From Pelobates cultripes (taxonomy: Eukaryota > Chordata > Amphibia > Anura > Pelobatidae), in contig OW240913.1 of the NCBI GenBank assembly GCA_933207985.1, positions 103,353,726 through 103,417,725 on the forward strand: 64,000 bases of DNA, written 5' to 3'. Below, piece after piece: positions 1-10,498 of this stretch. Under the pieces are notes generated by a model that saw nothing but the letters and a program-made list of their open reading frames with translations, did no database searches and was not told the origin of the DNA. The position numbers were made by a program, and so were the translations under genes. The stretch's first letter is position 1. Each line of letters opens with the position of its first letter.

Positions 1-751
1 CTGGGTTTTAAATAAATGTTCTGACACACACACAGACCCCAACTCCCTGCCCAGGGCATTCCCATGCCCGAAAATTTAGGGCAAAGCTCCATTGTCATTG
101 GTCAATCCATGATTATACGCTAGCTAATTTTGCAACCAAAATATCTCTTAGATGTACTGATCATTCATCCAACCTGGGCAGCTGCACCTCTTTAATTCTT
201 GGGACACCTGAATTTTGGCCATATGTCCTTATTGGTTACATACATCGAGAGCTACATTTCTACCGTAATGTCTCCGGAAATGTTCCACCTCAAAGCCTCC
301 ATCATTGTTGCTACACACATTAGCCACTTCAACCATATTCTCTAAGTGCTACACCTCAGTCATTCTCTGCATGGATCATGCGGTAGGTGTAAGCATTAAC
401 AGTTAGAAGGTCTCCAACCCAAAGGTTATTTTAGTGAAGAAGGCTGGCGTTTTTGTCTGGAGTTCTTTCATTTCCCCTGATAAAGTGTAGGGTCATTGTT
501 ATGCTTATGCACATTTCTGAATAATTTGAGAAAATAAATGTCATGGAGAAACTCTGTATAACATATGGTGGAATTATAGAAAAAAAAGTCAAAATCTTCA
601 ATTCATAAATTTCTTGGTTATATTTGGGAGGGCCAGTGATAACTATATTGTTGTTACTAAAAATGTGAATATTTGACTATGTCCATGCACATTGTATATA
701 ACCTCTCTTGGGAGTGGATTATAACCTGGTCTGTTCTGAACTCTGTTACAG
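1..751. other. Unassigned AT-rich DNA
   Basis: No coding region, RNA gene or recognisable transposon is seen. The sequence is AT-rich with short chance reading frames only. Confidence 0.5.
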
Positions 752-856
752 GAACTGAGACAAAGGGCAATGAAATGAGTACCCGTCCTGCATCACAAGC
801 TGGGTCTACAGGTTTTTCTACGAGCCCTCATGTGGACAACACAACACATAACACAG
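752..856 (+). other. Exon-like segment, Ser/Thr-rich
   Basis: This 105-bp stretch is preceded by a pyrimidine-leaning tract ending in AG and followed by GTGAAAG, a plausible donor. The open frame through it would be a symmetric phase-1 exon of about 35 codons rich in Thr, Ser and Asn, like the mucin-type stalk exons of cell-surface proteins. No partner exon could be found nearby and no family is recognised. It may simply be a chance open frame. Confidence 0.15.
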
Positions 857-3414
857 GTGAAAGAAAGTAAAATGAATCTAACATTATGCTTGGCACAATT
901 TCATTACAAGTTCACCTTATTAATTTAAAGGGGCAGTTGACTCATAATTTATTATATTGCCAGGTTTCTCTCTTTACCTTCCACTTTACCCTCTACTTAT
1001 CTGATCTGGCATGGTTTTCTAGATCACTAAATCTTTATTTTATGAATTAAGTACTGAATTAACTATTTGATATGTATAGTGTGGTCTTGCTCCTTCTTCA
1101 TTGTTTTGCTTAAAGGACCACCTCCATCCCTGAATAGAGTAAAAAGGTATAGTACATACATAACCTCCATTGCCACAGTAGTCTAGCAGCAGCTGGCCCT
1201 GCCTCCATGACTGAGATCATGAATCTTGATGTTCTGTCCCACAGAAAAGCATTGGGAGGCTATTGAGCAAGCGTGCATCAATCATCTCTATGGGGAATCA
1301 CTGCATCCCTATAGGGAGCATTCAGCTTCTCCATTCAGAGCAGGGCTGGCATGTTCATAATGTGGCACAAGCAGAGCAGGGAAGTGCAAAAATCTGAATC
1401 CTCTGCCTCTGGCTGGGGACTCTGATTTTTTTAAACTCACCTGTCTCCCTGTAGCCTGCAGCCAGTGGAGGCGGCCGGCCTTTCCTGATGATTTCGGGGG
1501 GGCTCCATTTCCTGTCCCACCCCTCTAAAACTGCTAATTCTGCCATGTTGGATATATTTACCAGTGTACAGATTCCATTCAATAAGCCTCTAATCTTTGC
1601 AATGGTGAATGGCTTCATTGTGACAACTCTACTAACCTAACATAAAATGTGTTATTTGCGCTATAACATTTCTATTTTTACTTAACTATTTTACAGCCAG
1701 CGAAGCTCAGGTTCCCACAGACTCCTTTCCAAAAAGCATGGATAATTGATAAGCTGAGGAAGGACAATTTACCGCTGTCATTGTAAGACATGGGAAATAC
1801 TCCCACAAGCCACCAGTTCATGTGTGACTAAATTAGCAGAACCTGACTTGCCCAAGAGTTTTGTTGTTTTCCTTGTACACATCTGCTTTAGGCAGGCAAA
1901 TATCCTAACAAACATTGTGGGATGCAGAGGGATATTTGTACACTAAGAATGCCTAACTAATCAGAAAATGTAGCACACTCACCAGTGCTAGAATGGATAG
2001 CCCTGAGGGAACCGCAAATTTCACATGGCTTGCTGTGAATCCGGTTTATAGCAAAGCTGGAAGCCTCAGCTAACATTATTGGATGAGACTGTTATATAGA
2101 TGCAATTTGGATGGTGTCTGTGAGAACATTTCTGTTCAACAGCTGTATCAGGCACAATACTATTGGTGATATTTGTTGACAGTTTTAAGTTGTAGAAGGT
2201 TTTTGGCACTTTTTTTGTACCACGCCCAACAAACTCTACAAACAGCTGGATAGCTGAAAGATGTTCCTGACAATTTTTCATAAATAGTTTTAGCATGTTT
2301 ACATTGTGTTCTAAGGACCATAAGAATGAACGAGGAAAAAAATAATCCATTCACACATTCCATTCAGCAGGGATCAAGTGAAGTCACTATTAACAAACCC
2401 CATGACGCATCTTAAAAAAAAAGAAAAATTCACAATAATAATATAATACTTGAGTCTGTTTTTGTTTTTGCACGCATAGACACACTGTTTTATTTTGAAG
2501 CTGGAATTTGTTTATGTGAGTGTAAACATGTTGTGTGTGTTGAATGATGGGGGCTGAAGGTGTCAGCTGTCCATGTCGTAATCTGGACATGTAAAGTTAA
2601 TTATTTCAACAATCTTATAGTAAAGACTTTATTTTTCACTAACATTACCGTTCTCTTTTAGCAATAATACCATATTTGTGAAATACACAAGCTGCTTTTA
2701 AACAATATTTAATATATGCATTTAAAGGAACACTTAGGGGACAATAACAACTTGATCAAAATGGATTTGTTATGATCCGAGGAGGTTCACGATTTTGAGA
2801 ACAGAACGACAGAGAAGCAGAGAGATTTAGCGCTGGAACTCAGACTTTGGGGTTAATCATTTAGATCAGGGATGGAGCGTTTGCTTTACAAATTCCTGCC
2901 TGCAATTTAAAAACACACATTATGGGGGGGCGGGGCCGGGCCGCCATGCTGACCGGTCGCATGTAGGAGAATCTCCTGAGGCACTCTGTCAATCTGGCTG
3001 AAAAAAACAGCTTAAACACACAATTCAAGCTAAAAAATCTACCTGCAGCTGGTACACGACAGTGCACATCGCAGTGGACTCTGAGATCGGGAGTTTTGGA
3101 GCCTGCAGGGGTGATCTAAGGCTTTGGAGTTTGTGGTCTACTCGGAGGAGAAGCGGTACAGACGGCCGCTGTCCCGCTCTCCCCCTCCCTTCTGATGCCA
3201 CACACCTTCTCTTTGGTGCATTCTGTTGTAAACTTGATGAAGGTTACTCTAATGTAAGCTGGGTGCCTGTTAGGGCAGGGTGAGTAGGGCAAATATAATT
3301 CAGACCTTGTACCTTTATGCAGAGGAGGATTGAATAGAAGCAAGAAAGTCAGAAAAAATAATGTCTAAAAAAATTAGAGGTGGAAGAAACTAGGAAAAAA
3401 ACATATGCCAATAA
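857..3414. other. Unassigned region with repeat fragments
   Basis: No gene is supported. A TTAAAGGAC start at 1110 resembles the 5' terminus of the TTAA MITE family found elsewhere in the window, but its 3' end was not located. A GC-rich block at about 2925-3260 stands out from the AT-rich surroundings and may be a transposon fragment. Its identity is not established. Confidence 0.35.
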
Positions 3415-4528
3415 ACACTGATCAGCCAAAACATTAAAACCTCTGACAGGTGAAGTGATTACATTGATTATATTGTTACAATGGCACCTGTCAAGGGATG
3501 GGATATATTAGTCAGCAAGTGAACAGTCACAACAGTCACAACAGGGCCAAGTGATGGCTAGAGGACTCGGTCAGAGCATCTCGAAAATGGCAATGGGGTA
3601 TCCCTGCTATGCAGTGGTTAGTACCTACAAAAATTTGTGCAAGGAAGGACAACTGGTGAACCAATGTCCGAGTCATTTGCGCCCAAGGCTCAATGATGCA
3701 TGTGGGGAGCAAAAGCTAACCTATCTAGTCCAATCACAGAGGAAAGTCACTTTAGCTCAAATTTCTGAGGAACTTAATGCTGACCATGATAAAGAGATGT
3801 CAGCACATCCAGTGCATTGCAGTTTGCTGTATATGAGGCTTGTAGCCACAGACTAGTCAGGGTGCCAATAATGACCACTGTCCACAACCAAAAGTACTTT
3901 CAGTGGGGATGTAAGTGTCAGAACTGGACTATGGAGCAATTGGAGAACGTTGCCTGGTGTGAAAAATCATGTTTTATTTTAGATTAGGTGGATGACAAAG
4001 TGTGTGTGCAATGTTTACCTGGGGAAGAGATGGCAGCAGGATGCACTATGTGAAGAAGGTAAGCTGGGAATCCTTGGGTCCTGGCATTCGTGTGCATGTT
4101 ACTTTGACACATAGAGATTATTGTAGATCACGTACATCCCTTCATAGCAATAGTGTTCCCTGATGGCAGTGGCTTCATTCAGCAGAATAATTCAATCTGC
4201 CACACTGCAAACATTGTTAAGGTATGGTTTGTGGAACATGACAAAGAGCTCAAGGTGTTGCTTTGGCCTCCAAATTTCCCAGATCTCAATTCGATTAAGC
4301 ATCTGTGGGATGTGCTGGAAGAACAAATCTGATCCATGGAGACCCCACCTTTCAACCTGCATGACTTAAAGGATATGATGCTAATGTCTTGGTGCCACAT
4401 ACCACAGGTCACGTTCAGAAGTCTTGTTGAGTCCATACCTCAATGCAATGCAAGAGCTGTTTTGGCAGCACGAGAGGAACCTTGAATGATATTAGTCAGG
4501 TGTTTTTAATGTTGTGGCTGATCAGTGT
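3415..4528 (+). mobile_element. Decayed Tc1/mariner DNA transposon
   Basis: The element is bounded by near-matching terminal inverted repeats, ACACTGATCAGCCAAAAC at the left and its complement with one change at the right. This is a terminus typical of Tc1-like elements. The interior encodes a broken transposase on the + strand. The length, about 1.1 kb, is shorter than an intact Tc1 element, consistent with internal deletion. A clear TA target duplication is no longer visible at both ends. Confidence 0.85.
3551..4490 (+). pseudogene. Tc1-like transposase, degenerate
   Basis: This is the remnant of a DD34E transposase, the enzyme that would cut and paste the element. The first open part (3551-3856) keeps the N-terminal helix-turn-helix region. 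After a decayed middle part, the frame near 4260-4325 keeps the motif PNFPDLNSIKHLWDVL, which corresponds to the block around the third catalytic residue; the acidic position reads K here. Several frame changes and stops separate the pieces, and much of the central catalytic region around the first aspartate is not recognisable. It cannot be functional. Confidence 0.75.
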
Positions 4529-5029
4529 ATCTCTGCACTTACAGTTTCACACACACATAAGAATCCAGACAAATACATTCACACACACAGTGACATTCCA
4601 TATAAATGCACCCCTACATCCATGGAGTGGTGTGTGCTATTGCTGTGGAATTCTGTTATGCGCTCAAATACAAATGGTATTACATAACAAAAATAAAATA
4701 CACTGTAAGTTATATTGCCAATGAGTATTTTTTTATTTTTTTTATCTGCAGCAGTGAATTAAATATTTTTCAGTTCCCTTCCAAACATTTGGTTCTGGAT
4801 CCTCGTCTACCTGCAAATGTCATATGTAGCCTTAATTGTGGAAGTAGCCAGCAATTATTATTATCGATATTTTATATTCGCTCATGATCAGCAACCTGCA
4901 GATGACATACAAGTTAACTGAAAATCGTGGGATATAATATAAGAAAAGAAACAAGAAACTTGAGAAATATGAAACAAGTAAAAAAAAAATAATTTAACCG
5001 ATGGTTAACACATATAAACATACAATTAA
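4529..5029. other. Unassigned spacer
   Basis: AT-rich DNA between the Tc1 remnant and the gypsy element. No gene or repeat boundary was recognised. Confidence 0.4.
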
Positions 5030-5034
5030 CTCTA

Positions 5035-6029
5035 TGTAGCGGAACGCCAATATAAAATCCACGAATTCCGCTGGTCCAGAAACGAATCCACAGTCAAGCG
5101 CTGAAAACACCAAGGCAATATCCCCAACCTCCCAATAACCGGACGAGACACAGTTTTGGGAGTCAACTGGCAATCCTTTAATCGGCACGACAATTTATAC
5201 AAGTCCCCATGCAAGGGGTTTCCTGAGTCCTTTCCCAGGGGCACTCCCAGAGGGGACTACATGGGGGACTTACAGTATAACATATTTCTCCCATCAGGCA
5301 CTGCTGCACGAGAGGGATCATCCTCCCAGAATGCACCGTAAAGGGGATTATCCCCTCGTGCAGCAGAACTGGCAATTCATATAAAAATACATAACTTTTA
5401 AAATATACGGTGGATTTACACGAATGGACGTTCGGTAGTTAGCTGGGGTCTGGGCGCATCATTCGTGAGATTGCCGCTCAGATCCCAGCCAAAATAACCG
5501 AACGCCGCACAGAAAACACATTTCTTCAAAACCTACAAAAAGGACCGATTGCTTTTCGTGAACCTGGTCCTGAAACTCCCGAACGTCTGGGAGGCTCAGC
5601 GGTGTTCGTGCCGTCGAATAACCATTGGTAATGGTATGCGTTCGACGACACGGACCCGCTGACGAACAAGGGATCCAAGATGGCCGACCGCCGCATGGTC
5701 GGTAGTCGAACGACGGCCACCCAGGGAGCCTCTAATAACCGATTGCAACAATGTTGCAATCGGTTAACTAGCGCCACACGCCTCTAAGTGTGTGGGCTAT
5801 TGGAGGGTATCGCGTTCGGTTCACGAATGGCTTTCTAAAGTGCCGTTCGTGAAACGAAGGAAAATCCCCATACAAAACCGCCATTTGCATTCGGCGGAAA
5901 CAGCAGTACAGGTAACACAGAAAATACATTAACATATACATAAGTATAAAGCGCATATCTCGCCCGACCTATTGGCAACCCTTAAAGGCCCAGTCTCTAG
6001 TTATTGTCCAAGTGGCTAGGTTTGCCACA
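5035..6029 (-). repeat. 3' LTR of the Gmr1-like element
   Basis: The 995-bp repeat matches 10615-11611 except for 7 substitutions and 2 single-base indels. On the - strand it starts TGTGGCAAACC and ends CGTTCCGCTACA. It holds a TATAAATT motif (+ coordinates 5192-5199) with an ATTAAA polyadenylation-type hexamer (5177-5182) about 10 bp farther downstream, and a dense set of CGAAC/GTTCG pentamers at 5430-5850. Confidence 0.97.
5737..5765. repeat. Hairpin-forming palindrome in LTR
   Basis: Perfect inverted repeat with 14-bp arms (AACCGATTGCAACA and its complement) around a single central base. The same structure is conserved in the other LTR at 11319-11347. It may be a protein-binding palindrome or an RNA hairpin in the LTR transcript. 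Confidence 0.85.
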
Positions 6030-6039
6030 ATGCTCCCCC
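6030..6039 (-). promoter_or_regulatory. Polypurine tract of the Gmr1-like element
   Basis: On the - strand the sequence TGGGGGAGCAT lies immediately before the 3' LTR start TGTGG. A purine-rich run in this position primes plus-strand cDNA synthesis in LTR retrotransposons. Confidence 0.75.
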
Positions 6040-6110
6040 AGAACCAAGCCGGCATACACAGTCTGATCCCAACGGATCGGCTTGGGGATGTCCGGAGGAG
6101 TGCTCACAGA

Positions 6111-9100
6111 TCATTTCTCAAGGTCTGTTTGTCGGGACAACCCGTCGGCATTACCGTTTTGTTTCCCTGGGCGGTAGTGAATTGTAAAGTCAAAGGACTG
6201 CAGCGCTAAACTCCAGCGCAGCAGCCTGGCATTGTCTCCAGCCACACGGTTTAGCCACACCAACGGGTTGTGATCTGTGAGCAAAGAAAAGGGTTGCCCA
6301 TAGAGATATGGCTGTAACTTTTTCAGGGCCCACACCACGGCCAGGCATTCTTTTTCTATGGCGGCGTAGCTCACCTCTCGGGGTAACAATTTCCGACTCA
6401 AGTACGCTACGGGGTGTTCTCCGCCATCGGCTCCGACCTGGCTCAGTACTGCTCCCAATCCAAACATTGAGGCGTCTGTGTGAACAAGAAAACGTTTAGT
6501 TGGATCGGGAGCTGCCAGTACAGGGGCATTGGTCAGAGCCGTCTTCAGCTGATTGAATGCCTGTTCACACTCTGGGGCCCAGACGACCTGCCGGGGCAGG
6601 TTTTTCTTCGTCAGATCTGTCAGGGGTTTGGCCAGGGCACTGTAGTTGGGTACAAATTTTCTGTAGTACCCTGCGGTACCTAAGAAAGCCAGGACTTGGG
6701 TTTTGGTCCTAGGAGTAGGCCACTGGGCTACAGCTTCAATCTTTGCGGGCTCAGGCTTCTGCTGCCCGCTACCAACCCGGTGTCCTAAGTACTGGACCTC
6801 TGCCATCCCTATGTGGCATTTGCTGGGCTTCAAGGTAAGCCCTGCCTCCTGAATCCTATCTATTACGGCCCCTATGTGTTGTAGGTGCTCCGACCAGGTC
6901 GGACTATATATGGCAATATCGTCCAGATATGCACACGCATAGTCCTGGAACCCGTCCAGTAGCCGATCCACCATCCGCTGGAAGGTCGCGGGGGCGTTCT
7001 TCATCCCGAATGGCATGACTCGAAATTGGTACAAGCCAAACGGGGTGACAAACGCCGACTTAGGGATGGCGTCCTCGGCTAGTGGAATTTGCCAGTATCC
7101 CTTACACAAATCTATGGTAGTGAGATACTGACCCCTGGCCATTTTATCAAGCAGTTCGTCTATCCGAGGCATCGGGTAGGCGTCCGACACAGTTTTGTCG
7201 TTCAACCTCCGGTAGTCCACGCAGAACCGGGTGGTACCATCTTTCTTGGGAACCAGGACTACCGGCGATGCCCAGGGGCTATCTGAGTGCTCAATAACCC
7301 CCAACTGCAACATCTCGTCAATTTCTTTCCTCATATGTTCCCGCACGGATTCGGGAATCCGATAGGGAGTCTGTCGCATGGGAAGCTGTCCCGGGGTTTC
7401 CACTCGGTGGGTGGCTAGGGGAGTGTACCCAGGTAGGTTAGAAAAGGCGGCGCCCTTGGTTGCTATCAGTTCTTGTACCTGGATACGCTCTTGAGGACTT
7501 AGCCGCTCCCCCAGTTGAAACCCCTGGGAGGGTTCCTTCTGCTCCTCCTGCTCTAACAGATCTGGAAGGGGCAGGTTCTCCTGATCTTCGGAGGCGGGCG
7601 TGCAAATAGCTGCCACGTCCTCCGTCCGCTCGTGGTAGGGTTTGAGCATGTTCACATGGAGCATGCGTCTCTTCCCTACTCCGGAGCATGGGCCGATCAC
7701 ATAGGTGGTATCGCATCTCTGCTCTACCACCTGGTATGGGCCCTGCCAGACGGCCTGTAGTTTATCGGTGCGGACCGGTTTAAGGATTAGCACCTTCTGT
7801 CCCACTTGAAAACTACGGTCTCTGGCCCCCTTGTCATACCAACGACGCTGGCGTTGTTGGGCGGCCTGGAGGTTGGTGCGCACCGCCTGGGTCAATTCCT
7901 CCAGGCGATCCCGGAACGCCAGCACGTAGGGTACAATTGGGGTCCCATCTGCGCTACTCTCCCCCTCCCAATGCTCTCTAATGAGATCCAACGGCCCCCG
8001 GACCCTTCTCCCAAACAATAGCTCAAATGGGGAGAAACCTGTGGACTCTTGGGGTACCTCTCTGTATGCAAACAACAGATGGGGAAGGAATCGTTCCCAG
8101 TCCTTATGGGTCTCTCCGAATGTCCGGAGCATCTGTTTTAGGGTACCGTTGAATCTCTCACATAACCCATTGGATTGCGGGTGGTAGGCGGAGTTAATGA
8201 TCGGCTTAATGCCACATATTCTCCATAATTGCTGAGTAACCTCAGCCGTGAATTGCGTCCCCCTATCGGAGACCATTTCCTGTGGGAACCCGACTCGGGA
8301 GAATATTTTCATCAAGGCTTCAGCTACGGTCTCGGCGTGTATATTAGTTAGGGCAATCGCCTCGGGGTACCGGGTGGCGTAATCCACCACGGTCAGGATA
8401 TACCGTTTCCCAGAAGGGCTGGGTTTTGGTAGTGGCCCTACTATATCCACTGCCACACGGCTGAATGGTTCCTCAATGATAGGTAGGGGACACAGTTTTG
8501 CCTTGTGGCGGTCCCCCCTCTTGCCTACCCTCTGGCACACATCACAGGAGGTACAGTATTGCCTCACGTCTTTAGAAATCCCGGGCCAAAAGAATGCGTG
8601 CGTTAAGCGATACCGGGTCCGGGTCATCCCTAGATGGCCGGACAGAGGGATATCATGGGCGATTCTTAGTAACTCCTGCCTATACTTCTGGGGCACTACT
8701 AACTGCTTAGTTTGGAGCGTCACAGAGTTGCCTATCGCCCTTTCCGCCACCCGGTATAGTAACTTCTTCTCCCACCTGTACTGTTCTCCCTCCCGCCCCA
8801 CCTGGTCCGTATCTACCCTATCCCGGTATACCTGCAGTGTGGGGTCGGTCTGTACCTCTACTTCGAACGTGGACGGGGTGTCCCAAGTCAGGCCTGTCAA
8901 GGGGGGGTCATGATTTCTTACCTGAGCCTCAGAGTGTGCGGGGAATGCCGTGGTGCGAGCCTGTTGCCGGGTGGTTACCGGATGCGCCTCTTGTGACGGG
9001 GCCTGGGGTAGAAAAGCAGAAGTCATCTGGCCCAAGTCATTCCCCAAAACAACATCGGCCGGTAGTTTTTTCATTATGGCCACTTCCACAACCCCCTCCC

Positions 9101-9446
9101 CAGCACCCCAATTCAAATGCACCTTGGCCGTGGGTAACCGGTACATGGCTCCCCCTGCTACCCGAACTGCCACTGATCCGCCAGTGTGGGCCGTATCTGG
9201 AATTAGATGGGGGGCCACTAAGGTTAAGGTGGCTCCCGAGTCCCGCAGCCCCTGCACTTCTTTCCCTCCCACAAATACAACTTGGCGGTGATGCTGCCGG
9301 TTGTCCGTGGCTTGCACAGACATTACCTCGTACAGAACCCCCAATGGTTCCTCGGTTGGTACACTTGTCAGCTCCGAATGGTCAGGTTCTGCGTGGTAGA
9401 AATGGGCCGCCGCCCTGGGGCGGAATTCTGCCGTACCTGGTTCCAC
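6111..9446 (-). CDS. pol: Pol polyprotein: protease-integrase-RT-RNase H
   Basis: This is the replication polyprotein of the retrotransposon, with 1111 open codons. The aspartic protease shows DSGA at residues 70-73 and a second flap-side motif near 132-139. The integrase zinc finger has H264, H271, C301 and C304. Its catalytic core has D334, D394 and E430, with 35 residues between the last two, followed by a GPY-type motif at about 567-571. The reverse transcriptase has YLDD at 840-843. RNase H has D991, E1031 and D1058. Integrase therefore precedes RT, the reverse of most gypsy elements. No chromodomain is evident after the integrase. The frame is -1 relative to gag and opens just after a TAG near 9456. 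Position 9446 is a GTG, so it is not a true initiation codon, and expression by ribosomal frameshift in the roughly 85-nt overlap is inferred. No canonical slippery heptamer was found there. Confidence 0.95.
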   Translation of the reverse strand: MEPGTAEFRPRAAAHFYHAEPDHSELTSVPTEEPLGVLYEVMSVQATDNRQHHRQVVFVGGKEVQGLRDSGATLTLVAPHLIPDTAHTGGSVAVRVAGGAMYRLPTAKVHLNWGAGEGVVEVAIMKKLPADVVLGNDLGQMTSAFLPQAPSQEAHPVTTRQQARTTAFPAHSEAQVRNHDPPLTGLTWDTPSTFEVEVQTDPTLQVYRDRVDTDQVGREGEQYRWEKKLLYRVAERAIGNSVTLQTKQLVVPQKYRQELLRIAHDIPLSGHLGMTRTRYRLTHAFFWPGISKDVRQYCTSCDVCQRVGKRGDRHKAKLCPLPIIEEPFSRVAVDIVGPLPKPSPSGKRYILTVVDYATRYPEAIALTNIHAETVAEALMKIFSRVGFPQEMVSDRGTQFTAEVTQQLWRICGIKPIINSAYHPQSNGLCERFNGTLKQMLRTFGETHKDWERFLPHLLFAYREVPQESTGFSPFELLFGRRVRGPLDLIREHWEGESSADGTPIVPYVLAFRDRLEELTQAVRTNLQAAQQRQRRWYDKGARDRSFQVGQKVLILKPVRTDKLQAVWQGPYQVVEQRCDTTYVIGPCSGVGKRRMLHVNMLKPYHERTEDVAAICTPASEDQENLPLPDLLEQEEQKEPSQGFQLGERLSPQERIQVQELIATKGAAFSNLPGYTPLATHRVETPGQLPMRQTPYRIPESVREHMRKEIDEMLQLGVIEHSDSPWASPVVLVPKKDGTTRFCVDYRRLNDKTVSDAYPMPRIDELLDKMARGQYLTTIDLCKGYWQIPLAEDAIPKSAFVTPFGLYQFRVMPFGMKNAPATFQRMVDRLLDGFQDYACAYLDDIAIYSPTWSEHLQHIGAVIDRIQEAGLTLKPSKCHIGMAEVQYLGHRVGSGQQKPEPAKIEAVAQWPTPRTKTQVLAFLGTAGYYRKFVPNYSALAKPLTDLTKKNLPRQVVWAPECEQAFNQLKTALTNAPVLAAPDPTKRFLVHTDASMFGLGAVLSQVGADGGEHPVAYLSRKLLPREVSYAAIEKECLAVVWALKKLQPYLYGQPFSLLTDHNPLVWLNRVAGDNARLLRWSLALQSFDFTIHYRPGKQNGNADGLSRQTDLEK

Positions 9447-10498
9447 GCCTGCCTGCTACGATTCTGGGTGCACTCCCGAGACATATGCCCCCACTGCCGG
9501 CAGGTATGGCATTGTATGTTGGCCCTGCCATTGTAGCGGGCTGGCGGTGGGGGGTTTCCTGGTGGTGGCCTGAAGGGGGTAGAGTTGGCGGGCGTGGAGC
9601 TGGCTGGGTGCTGTTGTATTGGCGGTCTCAGGGGACCCCTGTTGGTGAGCCCATGGTGTCTCCGGGCGTCAAAGTGTTCGTCTGCCAATCGGGCGGCTGC
9701 TGTGAGGTTGAGAGGTTTTCGGTCCCTTACCCACTCCTGTGCCTCTGGTGACAGACCGTTGAAGAATTGCTCCAGCAAGATGAGTTGGCGCAGTTCCTCC
9801 ATGGTGGTGGCTTGACTTGCCTGAATCCACCCTTGTGAAGCTTGGTCCAGCTTATGCGCCCATTCTGCGTGGGAATCTCTGTCGGGTTTTTTCAATCCCC
9901 GAAATTTCCGTCGGTATGCCTCTGGGGTTATGGCATATCTTTCTAGGATTGCTCTTTTTACTTTAAAGTAGTCTTTGCTGTCCTCTCTGGGCACAGCGCG
10001 GTAAGCCTCTGCTGCTCGCCCTGCCAACTTGCCTGCCAGTAAGGGTACCCACATGGTCGGTTCCAGGTCGTGCAGGTCGCATAGCCTCTCGAAATCCTGC
10101 AGATATCCGTCTATCTCATCCTTCTCCTCGCAGAATGTTTTAAATGCCTGGTACGGTATTTTCTGCTTTGTTGGAGGGCAAAATGAGTTGACGATGGATT
10201 CCGCCCTGGATGGTGACCTCTGGGGTTGCTGTGCCATAATGTAGTCCTGGACGTCGGCCATTAGCACGGTTAAAATGTCCAGGGTTACTGGCTGTGGTAC
10301 AAATTCCAGCCGGGTTCTCAGTTCCCTCTGGTATGGTGTTTCCTCTCTGGCAGGTGGGGGTGGACTGCTGTGTGCCTGGTCGCCCTCCATTAGCTCTGCA
10401 ATCAGAACTGCCTTCGATTTGTTGCTAGCGCTTCTCCCTCTAGCCTCCAGCAGTTCCTTTAGCGTCTGTCTCTTTAACGCCGTGTAATCAGTCCCCAT
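9368..10498 (-). CDS. gag: Gag protein with SAP-like, SCAN-like and CCHC parts
   Basis: This is the structural protein of the retrotransposon, 376 aa from an ATG at 10498. Residues about 9-38 (TLKELLEARG through AVLIAELME) match the helix-turn-helix pattern of a SAP DNA-binding motif, an unusual addition to a Gag. Residues 110-279 form a capsid-like region. Its last third, around ELRQLILLEQFFNGLSPEAQ, closely resembles the vertebrate SCAN dimerisation domain, which is held to derive from Gmr1-like Gag. A Pro-rich linker (285-320) is followed by one zinc knuckle, C330-C333-H338-C343. The frame overlaps pol by about 85 nt. The copy is intact. The SAP assignment rests on pattern only. Confidence 0.93.
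   Translation of the reverse strand: MGTDYTALKRQTLKELLEARGRSASNKSKAVLIAELMEGDQAHSSPPPPAREETPYQRELRTRLEFVPQPVTLDILTVLMADVQDYIMAQQPQRSPSRAESIVNSFCPPTKQKIPYQAFKTFCEEKDEIDGYLQDFERLCDLHDLEPTMWVPLLAGKLAGRAAEAYRAVPREDSKDYFKVKRAILERYAITPEAYRRKFRGLKKPDRDSHAEWAHKLDQASQGWIQASQATTMEELRQLILLEQFFNGLSPEAQEWVRDRKPLNLTAAARLADEHFDARRHHGLTNRGPLRPPIQQHPASSTPANSTPFRPPPGNPPPPARYNGRANIQCHTCRQWGHMSRECTQNRSRQAWNQVRQNSAPGRRPISTTQNLTIRS

Noticed and set aside
8837..9751. 304-codon open frame on the + strand across gag-pol
   Set aside because: It is antisense to the intact gag and pol frames, has no family features, and follows from their codon composition.
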